From an uncultured Prevotellaceae bacterium (GTDB lineage Bacteria > Bacteroidota > Bacteroidia > Bacteroidales > Bacteroidaceae), in NCBI GenBank assembly GCA_902800495.1, contig CADCET010000008.1, forward strand, positions 1 through 64,000: DNA of 64,000 bases. The letters run 5' to 3'. Position 1 is the stretch's first letter; each line of letters begins with the position of its first letter. Below, piece by piece: positions 37,973 through 44,727 of the stretch. The notes under the pieces were generated by a model. That model had not been told where the DNA came from. It worked only from the letters and a program-made list of their open reading frames with translations, and did not search any database. The translations under genes and the position numbers were made by a program.

Positions 37973-39605
37973 AGCAGGTAGAGAAGTACTTAGGGTCCTT
38001 GAACCCTACCTTGTAGGCTAATTCGTTGATGCGGATGGCGGGCGACCGCTGAATCATGCGCATGGCTTCTTTCAGACGCTGGTCGCGAATGTAGACGCTG
38101 ACGTTCATGCCTGTCAGGGCGCGCAGCTTGTTATATACCGAGGAGGCGCTGGCTCCCATGTCTGCGGCAAGGGCGTCGCGGTCGTAGTCGCTGTCGCTGA
38201 GGTGCTCACTTACTTTTTCATAGATTTGTCGCAGGAACAGCTCGTCGGCCGTAGGTTCTCTGTTTAGCGCTATGGGCATGAAGTCGCCATGCTGGCTGAT
38301 GAACTCCTCCTGAATACGTTTGCGGTTCTCGATGATGTTGTTGATACGCAGTTCCAGGTCGCTGAGTTTGAAGGGCTTGGTGACGAAACTGTCGGCACCC
38401 ACCTCAAGGGCATTGTTGCGGTCTTCCTCCTGCGTCTTGGCCGTCAATAGGATGATTGGCAGGTGCATGAAGTTGGAGTCGCTCTTGATTTTGCGCGTCA
38501 GCTCTATACCGTCCATGACGGGCATCATGACGTCAGAGATGATGATGTCAATCTCTTCTTCGCTGATAATCTTCATCGCCTCCTTACCGTTAGAGGCGGT
38601 TTTGACGATGTACTTGCTGCTGAGCAGCTGGTTCATTAGCATGAGCAGTTCGAGATTGTCCTCTACGAGGAGCAGCTTGTAGGCGTCTTCGTTGACGTCC
38701 TCAATGGGCTCAACGTCAACAGGTTCCTGGTCATGCATGCGTTTGGCGATGTCGAGGATGGCGTTGCGCGGCGTACTGATGTCTATCTGGTGGCTCTCGT
38801 CGATTTGCGAGGCCGAGAAGGCTTCCTTCTTGATAGGGATGGTGACGGTGAAGACCGTACCCTTGCCTTCCTCGCTCTCGCAGTCGATGTTGCCGCCGTG
38901 CAGGAAGACAAGCTCGCGTGTCAGGGCCAGTCCTAAGCCGTGACCAATGGTGTTCTGCTGGCGATAGGCGCCGTCGTAGAAGCGTCGGAACAGCTTCTTC
39001 AGCTTGTCCTGGGGTATGCCTATGCCGTTGTCTGACACCTTAATAATAATATGGTCGTATTTCTTGTTGGTCTTGACCTGTAGCGTCACCTTGCCATTCT
39101 CGCTGAGCGAGTATTTGGCAGCGTTCGACAGCAGGTTGTAGATAATCTTGTCCAGCTTGTCGGTGTCTATCCAGCCCATCATGCTTTCTGGTGTACACTG
39201 GATGGTAAACTTCACACCCTTCTGCACCATCAGCGGTTCTATGCAGAGGGCTGTCTGCTGAATGTACTGCATGACATCGCCGTAGGCTACTAACAGTTTC
39301 AGTTCGCCCGACTGCGACTTGTTGGTTTCCAGGATTTGCTGCAGCAGTCTCACCATACGGTCGATGTTCAGTTGCATCAGGTCGTAGTCCTGCTCGTGTG
39401 CCGGTTCCTTGGAGCGCAGACGTTCTACCGACGCTGAGATAACGGTCAGCGGCGTCAGCAGTTCATGGGTGATGTTGGTATAGATGGCATTCATCTGCAG
39501 GCGGTTTCTCATGCGTACGCTACGCTGGAAAAGCTCCCTTCCGGCAAAAAAAAGGCCGACGGAAAGTGCTATAGCCGACAGAATGATGACTGTTGTTAGG
39601 TTCAT
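37911..39605 (-). CDS. Hybrid histidine kinase/response regulator/AraC protein lacking a periplasmic sensor
   Basis: A 564-residue protein. One N-terminal membrane helix (residues 4-22) leads straight into HisKA with phospho-accepting His47 ([12 protein letters not shown]). HATPase boxes follow ([30 protein letters not shown]). A receiver domain has its acceptor Asp in [12 protein letters not shown] near residue 360, and a C-terminal AraC-type DNA-binding domain ends with [25 protein letters not shown]. This is the hybrid two-component layout of Bacteroidetes without the usual large periplasmic beta-propeller, so the signal must come from the membrane or another protein. It has its own TAACTTTG box (39626-39633) and a perfect 36-bp palindrome upstream. 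Confidence 0.92.
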   Translation of the reverse strand: [564 protein letters not shown]

Positions 39606-39713
39606 AATGGTTTATTATTCGTTGCAAAGTTACTCTTTTTGTGTCGAAAAGCATCCCTTTTTTGTCGAAAAAATGCGAAAAAGGCCGAAAAAAGGTAGAA
39701 AATGCGTGAAATT

Positions 39714-39749
39714 AGGTTTAAAATGCGTGATTTCACGCATTTTAAACCT
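39714..39749. repeat. Perfect 36-bp palindrome between the hybrid-kinase and trxB genes
   Basis: AGGTTTAAAATGCGTGA (39714-39730) and its exact complement (39733-39749) flank two T residues. Another AAAATGCGTGAAATT copy lies just upstream at about 39698-39712. It sits about 110 bp upstream of the kinase start, in a region without genes. It could be a regulator-binding site or a very stable RNA hairpin; the AATAATTTTT after it would also suit a weak terminator on the plus strand. Confidence 0.7.
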
Positions 39750-39802
39750 CAAATAATTTTTATTCGACCTCCGTTCGCGAAAGTTGCATTATCTTTGCAT
39801 CA

Positions 39803-39890
39803 CAAAAGATTTTTAATGGTTAAGGTTTATGGTTGATTAATTTAGTTTTTAAAGTATTGAAAAGCCCCGCTGTGAAGCGAGGCTTTTTGC
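39803..39890 (+). ncRNA. Candidate small RNA of about 88 nt (may encode MVKVYG)
   Basis: A TATCTTTG box at 39790-39797 is followed 60-90 nt later by a clear rho-independent terminator (stem 39861-39886, AAAGCC-CGCT/AGCG-GGCTTT, then T5). No annotated plus-strand gene lies between. A six-codon frame, MVKVYG, runs from 39816 to 39836. The terminator also works for the convergent trxB gene, which could explain it without an RNA; no -33 TTTG is visible. Confidence 0.4.
39861..39888. terminator. Bidirectional terminator downstream of trxB
   Basis: GC-rich stem with one mismatch, GTGA loop, A-tract on the left and T-tract on the right. It ends trxB transcripts on the minus strand and the possible small RNA on the plus strand. 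Confidence 0.8.
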
Positions 39891-39900
39891 TTTTTATTGC

Positions 39901-39938
39901 TATAGGTCTTATAGGACTTATAGGACTTATAGGTCCAA
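39901..39938. repeat. Decamer repeat, TTATAGGWCT family, copy 3
   Basis: Three to four 10-bp units (TATAGGTCTT, TATAGGACTT) directly behind the trxB stop codon, between it and its terminator. Confidence 0.6.
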
Positions 39939-39944
39939 TGGAAC

Positions 39945-40877
39945 CTATGAGTTCAGCAGGTAGCGCTCGGCTTCGATGGCGGCCTGACAGCCGCTGCCAG
40001 CAGCAGAGATGGCCTGACGGTAGACAGGGTCGGCACAGTCGCCGGCGACGAAGATGCCGGGCAACTTCGTGCGGGGCGTTCCGTCAATCTTCTTCAGGTA
40101 GCCTGTCTCGTCGGTGTCAAGCCATTCGCGGAAGATGTCGGTGTTGGGCTTGTGGCCGATGGCTAAGAAGAAGCCGTCAATCTGTATGTCCACCAGCTCT
40201 TCGTCGGGTTCGCCCTTACGCTTGACGAGGTGGGCGCCTTCTACGCCGTTTTCACCAAACAGTCCGAGGGTGTTATGCTCGAACAGGATTTCGATGTTCT
40301 CGGCTTCCATAACGCGCTGCTGCATCACCTTCGAGGCACGGAGGAAGGGCTTGCGCACAATCATATACACCTTCTTGGCCAGACCTGCCAGGTAGAGGGC
40401 ATCCTCACAGGCTGTGTCGCCACCGCCCACTACGGCCACCGTCTTCTTGCGGTAGAAGAAACCGTCGCAGGTGGCACAGGCCGAAACGCCCTGACCGTTG
40501 TATTTCCGTTCGTCGTCCAGTCCGAGGTACTTGGCCGAGGCTCCGGTGGCAATGATAACCGTGTCGGCAGCAATCTCGGTACCGTCGTCGGCAGTGCAGA
40601 CATAAGGAGCCTTGGAGAAGTCTACCTTCACGATTTCGCCCATGCGGACGTCAGTACCGAAGCGCTGAGCCTGTTCCAGCAGGTCCATCATCATTTGGTT
40701 GCCGTCAACGCCCTGCGGGTAGCCGGGGAAGTTCTCCACCTCCGTGGTCTGCGTCAGCTGTCCGCCGGGCTGCATGCCGCTGTACTCGATGGGCTGCAGG
40801 TTGGCGCGACTGACATAAATGGCAGCGGTGTACCCTGCGGGGCCGCTGCCAATGATTAAGCATTTGGTTCTTTCCAT
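39945..40877 (-). CDS. trxB: Thioredoxin reductase
   Basis: A 310-residue FAD/NADPH flavoenzyme that reduces thioredoxin. The FAD motif is GSGPAGYTAAIYV near residue 10, the redox-active Cys pair is in ACATCDGFFYR near 135, and the NADPH loop is VVGGGDTACEDALYL near 152. The second FAD site GIFVAGDCAD is near the end. The start is ATG 40877 (MERTKCLIIG); a start four codons upstream is possible. The upstream gene on the strand is a glutathione peroxidase, so the pair may serve oxidative-stress defence. A GACAAC-family hairpin lies between them. Confidence 0.95.
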   Translation of the reverse strand: MERTKCLIIGSGPAGYTAAIYVSRANLQPIEYSGMQPGGQLTQTTEVENFPGYPQGVDGNQMMMDLLEQAQRFGTDVRMGEIVKVDFSKAPYVCTADDGTEIAADTVIIATGASAKYLGLDDERKYNGQGVSACATCDGFFYRKKTVAVVGGGDTACEDALYLAGLAKKVYMIVRKPFLRASKVMQQRVMEAENIEILFEHNTLGLFGENGVEGAHLVKRKGEPDEELVDIQIDGFFLAIGHKPNTDIFREWLDTDETGYLKKIDGTPRTKLPGIFVAGDCADPVYRQAISAAGSGCQAAIEAERYLLNS

Positions 40878-40915
40878 ATTTCTATACAAGAATACAACTT
40901 GTTTGTTTCTTTTTT

Positions 40916-40998
40916 AACGACAACTTGAACAACTAAGACAACTTTTGGCTGCGCCGGAATCAATTCGAACAGTTGTCATAGTTGTTCAAGTTGTCGTT
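40916..40998. repeat. Inverted-repeat element, GACAAC family, copy 2
   Basis: 28-bp arms at 40916-40943 and 40971-40998 match at 27 of 28 positions. Each is made of 9-bp units such as ACGACAACT, TGAACAACT, AAGACAACT. The loop is about 27 bp. It begins 22 bp after the glutathione peroxidase stop. Confidence 0.8.
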
Positions 40999-41019
40999 TA
41001 TATAATTGAGATTGTCGTT

Positions 41020-41571
41020 CTACTTGAGCAGTTCTTCAATCTGTGCAGCAATGTTCTCAATCTTCTCCGTCGGTTCGAAGCGAGCCACGACCTGGCCCTT
41101 CTTGTTGATGAGGAACTTGGTGAAGTTCCACTTGATGTCGGGCTTCTGCTTGTAGTCAGGGTCGGCCTTCGACAGCATGTCGTCCAGAATTGGGGCGATG
41201 GGGTGGTTCATGTCCCAGCCGGCAAAGCCCTTCTGCTCCTGCAGGAACTTATAGAGCGGGTCGGCATCTTCGCCGTTGACCTTGATTTTCTTGAAGCGCG
41301 GGAACTCCGTTCCGAAGTTCAGCTTGCAGAACTCGTGGATGCTCTCGTCGGTGCCGGGAGCCTGCTGGCCAAACTGGTTGCAGGGGAAGTCCAGAATCTC
41401 GAACCCCTCGGCGTGATACTTCTTGTAGAGTGCTTCCAGCTCGTCGTATTGCGGCGTGAATCCGCATTTAGTAGCTGTGTTGACAATCAGCAGCACTTCG
41501 TTGGCATACTCTTTCAGTGATACGTCCTTTCCTTTTCTGTCCTTGACAGAGAATTCATAAACAGTCTTCAT
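41020..41571 (-). CDS. Glutathione peroxidase-family thiol peroxidase
   Basis: A 183-residue thioredoxin-fold peroxidase. The peroxidatic Cys is in NTATKCGFTPQY near residue 36, with Gln in FPCNQFGQQAPG and Trp in KWNFTKFLI completing the active site. Bacteroidetes generally lack glutathione, so thioredoxin is the likely electron donor, which fits the trxB gene just downstream. An ACTAAC-containing leader precedes the start codon. Confidence 0.92.
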   Translation of the reverse strand: MKTVYEFSVKDRKGKDVSLKEYANEVLLIVNTATKCGFTPQYDELEALYKKYHAEGFEILDFPCNQFGQQAPGTDESIHEFCKLNFGTEFPRFKKIKVNGEDADPLYKFLQEQKGFAGWDMNHPIAPILDDMLSKADPDYKQKPDIKWNFTKFLINKKGQVVARFEPTEKIENIAAQIEELLK

Positions 41572-41676
41572 TTTTACGTTTTTGATAGTTAGTAAATCTA
41601 TTCAGCTACAAATTTATGCATTTTTGCCGTGACGGCCAAAGGATTTACAGAAAATTAATGATTTTCTTCTATGAAA

Positions 41677-41720
41677 AAGAAGTGCGCCGAGGTATATGCA
41701 ACTACCTTGACGCACTTCTT
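41677..41720 (-). terminator. Rho-independent terminator after rpmE2
   Basis: AAGAAGTGCG (41677-41686) pairs with CGCACTTCTT (41711-41720), extended by AGGTA/TACCT. On the minus strand it is followed by a run of T residues, 26 bp after the rpmE2 stop. Confidence 0.88.
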
Positions 41721-41745
41721 ATGGGCTGTCCCTGTGAGAATTATC

Positions 41746-42000
41746 TTATTTCCTGGCAGCCTTACCGTAGCGGCTCATGAACTTATCGACGCGACCGGCG
41801 GTGTCGACGAGCTTGCTCTTACCGGTATAGAACGGGTGAGAGGTGCTTGAGATTTCAACTTTTACCACAGGGTAAGTTTCGCCTTCGAATTCCACCGTGT
41901 CATTGGTCTTTGCAGTGGACTTCGTAAGGAACATATCGCCGTTGGACATGTCCTTAAACACGACGGGGCGATAGTTCTCGGGATGAATTCCTTTTTTCAT
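41746..42000 (-). CDS. rpmE2: 50S ribosomal protein L31, type B
   Basis: An 84-residue ribosomal protein beginning [19 protein letters not shown], with the typical [24 protein letters not shown] core. It lacks the zinc-binding cysteines of type A L31, so it is the zinc-independent form. It is single-gene, with a TACCTTTG box at 42040-42047 and a strong terminator. Confidence 0.97.
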   Translation of the reverse strand: MKKGIHPENYRPVVFKDMSNGDMFLTKSTAKTNDTVEFEGETYPVVKVEISSTSHPFYTGKSKLVDTAGRVDKFMSRYGKAARK

Positions 42001-42039
42001 TTTTACTGTTTGTTATTTATTGATGATAATTTCGGGCTG

Positions 42040-42047
42040 CAAAGGTA
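42040..42047 (-). promoter_or_regulatory. -7 promoter box of rpmE2
   Basis: Minus-strand TACCTTTG, 39 bp upstream of the start codon. Confidence 0.6.
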
Positions 42048-42089
42048 CGACTTTTTTTTCATTCCACCAAACTTTTTCTCTTTTTTATG

Positions 42090-42155
42090 ACGACAACGCT
42101 GATAACTAATACAACTTTTACAACATTTTGTTGTCTGTGTTGTCCAAGTTGTCGT
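42090..42155. repeat. Inverted-repeat element, GACAAC family, copy 3
   Basis: Imperfect arms beginning ACGACAAC (about 42090-42115 and 42129-42155) around an inner ACAAC/GTTGT stem. It ends 6 bp from the stop codon of the nuclease lipoprotein gene. Confidence 0.65.
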
Positions 42156-42161
42156 TATTAT

Positions 42162-43076
42162 CTATAATTGCCAGAGCCACTTGATGTTTTCGACAGTGGT
42201 TGTCTCTACCTCGTTCTCGATGTCGTCAGGCAGGTTACAGAAGAAATCGATACCTGTGCGGCGCTCCAGCTCACGGACGCTGATGACGTAGTTGCCGAGC
42301 GGGTCGTTAGAGTGGTCGTCGTCGGTATGCTCCACCCAGAAGGCCAGGGCCTTATAGCCTGTCTTCTGTTTTCTAAGCAAGGCCATGAAGAAGTAGCGGG
42401 GAACGATGAGGCCATTCTGTAGCGTCTCGCGGATGGGGTTGTCCGTCACGCCAGACACAGCGTCGATGGTGCCGCCCTTGCAGACGTAGAGCGTGTCCTC
42501 GGCCTTTGAGCCGGTGCTGATCCACGAGCGCAGCTTCTCCTCCATTTTCTCCCAGATGCCGGCATTGAAGACGTGGCGCTGGGGCTGCATGTTCGTCAGG
42601 TAGAAGGTCTGTATGTTGGCATCCTTGGAGTAGAGCCGGTCGGCCGACGGACAGATATGGCCGTGGTCGTAGCCGCTGCCACGGAAGGGGTCGTAGTCGA
42701 AATAGTACTGGGCGGGCAGGTCGGGGTCCAGCGGGTACTGGTTCGTGTCGGAATAGTAGCGGCTGGTGTTCTGCTTGCGGTTGGAGGCATACATCTGGTA
42801 GCACGACCAGCGTTGCGACCGTTTCGTGCAGTCCCATTCCACGCTGTAGTTGATGCCAAACTGGTCGCTGTTCGAGTGGATGATGACGCGGCTGTTGCCC
42901 CCTTTCACCTTCGGGAACTCCAGGCGTTGCAGTGCCGGTTCCTGTGAGATGTCGTTACGGTTCACATTCCGCTCGGCAGGTATGCCGCTGTCGCGGTCGT
43001 CGTCGTCGTCGCTACAGGCCGTGAGGAGCAGGCTTCCTGTCAGCAGGAGGGTTAGGATTCTGAATGTTGTCTTCAT
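42162..43076 (-). CDS. DNA/RNA non-specific endonuclease, predicted surface lipoprotein
   Basis: A 304-residue exported protein. The signal MKTTFRILTLLLTGSLLLTAC ends in the lipobox LTAC and is followed by an Asp-rich SDDDDDRD, as in Bacteroidetes surface-export lipoproteins. The beta-beta-alpha-metal nuclease domain carries its motif as D137-H138-G139-H140 (YDHGHICPSADR); the common form is DRGH, so the Arg is replaced by His while the catalytic final His is kept. The metal-site Asn region follows in YLTNMQPQRHVFNAGIWEKME. It probably cleaves extracellular DNA and RNA. It lies downstream, on the same strand, of the receptor/lipoprotein operon, with the RAYT gene between. The start is the ATG giving the signal peptide; 43091 is an alternative. 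Confidence 0.9.
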   Translation of the reverse strand: MKTTFRILTLLLTGSLLLTACSDDDDDRDSGIPAERNVNRNDISQEPALQRLEFPKVKGGNSRVIIHSNSDQFGINYSVEWDCTKRSQRWSCYQMYASNRKQNTSRYYSDTNQYPLDPDLPAQYYFDYDPFRGSGYDHGHICPSADRLYSKDANIQTFYLTNMQPQRHVFNAGIWEKMEEKLRSWISTGSKAEDTLYVCKGGTIDAVSGVTDNPIRETLQNGLIVPRYFFMALLRKQKTGYKALAFWVEHTDDDHSNDPLGNYVISVRELERRTGIDFFCNLPDDIENEVETTTVENIKWLWQL

Positions 43077-43104
43077 GTTGGAAGTTTGCATTGTTATTGA
43101 TTTG

Positions 43105-43112
43105 CAAAAATA
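43105..43112 (-). promoter_or_regulatory. -7 promoter box of the nuclease lipoprotein gene
   Basis: Minus-strand TATTTTTG, 28 bp upstream of ATG 43076. Confidence 0.5.
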
Positions 43113-43162
43113 CGAACTTTTCATGAGACAAACAAACAAATGCCGGATTTTAACTTTTCATT

Positions 43163-43434
43163 CGCGCGCGCGTACGCGCTTATAATAGATGGTATAAGCG
43201 AAAAACATCCCACCCATCCCGCCCATGTCGCTCCTAACTTGAGGAGTGGGGTGGGTGACATGGGCGGCGTCTTTTTCTTTTTTCCTTTCCATCGCGCGTG
43301 CGCGCGAGAGATTTCGGATAAGCCCCCTGTGAAAATTTTACGGCGTGAGAGAAAAATTTTACGGCGTGAGAGAAAAACGTCACGGCCTCTGGTGAAAACG
43401 TCACGGCCTCTGGTGAATCTCGCGCGCCCGCGCG
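43163..43434. repeat. REP-like repeat region upstream of the RAYT gene
   Basis: Three alternating CG blocks lie at 43163-43179, 43293-43306 and 43421-43434. Hairpins with arms CCGCCCATGTC/GACATGGGCGG (43219-43229, 43257-43267), CTCCT/AGGAG and the crossing CCCACCC/GGGTGGG lie at 43209-43267. Four tandem 21-bp units occupy 43336-43419: two of TTTTACGGCGTGAGAG type, then two of CGTCACGGCCTCTGGTGA type. The core TCACGGCCTCT recurs, on the opposite strand, in the 21-bp array at 4615-4711. No gene is seen in 43113-43542. Confidence 0.65.
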
Positions 43435-43542
43435 TAAAGGATAGCGAAACGTAAGTGCGGGATTATTATGGCTTATAACAACCATATATGCTCAGGTGGC
43501 AATTTTTTCAGCTTCCGTAAGCGGGAAATGAAATTTTATTTG

Positions 43543-43550
43543 TAATTTTG
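43543..43550 (+). promoter_or_regulatory. -7 promoter box of the RAYT gene
   Basis: TAATTTTG 5 nt before ATG 43556; the transcript would be nearly leaderless. Confidence 0.5.
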
Positions 43551-43555
43551 TACAC

Positions 43556-44689
43556 ATGAACGAAGAAAAACAGGAAAATCCCTTCAAGCGTCCGACGCAA
43601 CCGTCGATGAAGCGCCGCAGCAATGAGCATGACTATACCAGCCAGTGTTTCTATATGGTGACGATGGCGGTGGAAGGGCGGCGGCCGCTGCTGGGCAGTG
43701 TGATAGGGCAGTGCGAGGCTCCCGCCGACAGTGTCGAGGCGCCCCGTCTGCAGCCGACGCCCCTGGGAGAGGCCGTGCGCGAGGCGTGGTGGGCTATCAG
43801 TAGTTTTTATCCTCAGGTGGCGGTAGTGGCGCTGCAGCTCATGCCCGACCATCTGCATGGTATCCTCTATTTTCGAGAGGCCACGGAGGGGCTGCAGCTG
43901 GGGGATGTTATCCGCGGGTTCAAGGCGGGGTGTAATAGGGCTTACCGGGCGTGGGAAGCTTCCGTTGCGACAATGTCGCAACGCACGAGGGAAGGCAGGT
44001 TACTAAGTGGCGGTGGCTTGGCTTCGGGCGGTGGTGGCTTTGCTTCTGGCGGCTTGGCTTCTGGTGGTGGCGGCTTGGCTTCGGGTGGTGGTGTCCTGCC
44101 TTCCCCGTGCGCTGCGACAGTGTCGCAGCGTAAGCGGGGCCTCCTCTGGGAGAAGGGCTACAACGACCGCATCCTCCATAACTACCACACCTTAGCCCGG
44201 TGGAAGGCTTACCTGCAGGACAACCCCCGCCGCCTGCTTGTCAAGCGCGAGCATCCTGACTTTTTCCGCGTGCAGCGTAACGTGCAGTATGCCGGTATGA
44301 CCTTCTCGGCCATCGGCAACCGCTTTCTTCTGGACCATCCGCAGAAGGTGCAGGTGCAGTGCTCGCGACGTATCACCGACGAGGCGCTGGCAGCGCTGAC
44401 GTCGCAGATGCTGGCGATGGGTGCCGCAGGGGCGGTCTTTGTGTCGCCCTGCATCTCGAAGGGCGAAAAGGCCATCATGCGCGCTGTCTTCGATGCTGGC
44501 TACCCTGTCGTCTTCCTTCAGGAGAACGGCATCACCGACCTGGCGAAGCCCGGTGGTTGCCGTTTCAACGCCTGCGCCCGTGGGCAGATGCTGATTCTTG
44601 CTCCGTGGGAGCACCATAACGAGCGTCTCGCCATCACCCGCGACAAGTGTAAGATGCTCAACGAAATGGCCCGCCGCATCTGCGAGTAG
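43556..44689 (+). CDS. REP-associated tyrosine (HUH) transposase fused to a SLOG/DprA-like domain
   Basis: A 377-residue protein. The N-terminal part is a Y1/RAYT transposase: CFYMVTMAVEGRRPLLG near residue 25, HUH metal site His99-Leu-His101 in MPDHLHGI, and candidate catalytic Tyr202 in WEKGYNDRIL. Residues 151-180 are a Gly-Leu-Ala-Ser repeat bounded by two copies of a 21-bp palindrome and look like an in-frame insertion. From about residue 262 a second domain begins (QCSRRITDEALAAL, AVFVSPCISKGEKAIMRAVFDAGYPVVFLQENG, ARGQMLILAPWEHH) that recalls the Rossmann-like SLOG/DprA fold. RAYTs are thought to mobilise REP sequences, and REP-like units lie immediately upstream. Activity after the insertion is uncertain. 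Confidence 0.82.
   Translation: MNEEKQENPFKRPTQPSMKRRSNEHDYTSQCFYMVTMAVEGRRPLLGSVIGQCEAPADSVEAPRLQPTPLGEAVREAWWAISSFYPQVAVVALQLMPDHLHGILYFREATEGLQLGDVIRGFKAGCNRAYRAWEASVATMSQRTREGRLLSGGGLASGGGGFASGGLASGGGGLASGGGVLPSPCAATVSQRKRGLLWEKGYNDRILHNYHTLARWKAYLQDNPRRLLVKREHPDFFRVQRNVQYAGMTFSAIGNRFLLDHPQKVQVQCSRRITDEALAALTSQMLAMGAAGAVFVSPCISKGEKAIMRAVFDAGYPVVFLQENGITDLAKPGGCRFNACARGQMLILAPWEHHNERLAITRDKCKMLNEMARRICE
43963..44130. repeat. In-gene repeat: two 21-bp palindromes 147 bp apart flanking a GLASGGG-coding array
   Basis: CGTTGCGACA-A-TGTCGCAACG (43963-43983) and CGCTGCGACA-G-TGTCGCAGCG (44110-44130) are perfect palindromes encoding AT-M/V-SQR twice. The second is extended by CCCCG/CGGGG (44103-44107, 44135-44139) with unequal bulges, a REP-like shape. 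The start-to-start distance of 147 bp is 49 codons. Between them are four GLASGGG-type units of up to 21 bp. Confidence 0.7.
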
Positions 44690-44727
44690 CAGTAGCGGCG
44701 GGCCGTGGAAGTTGGTAACCGATAAGC

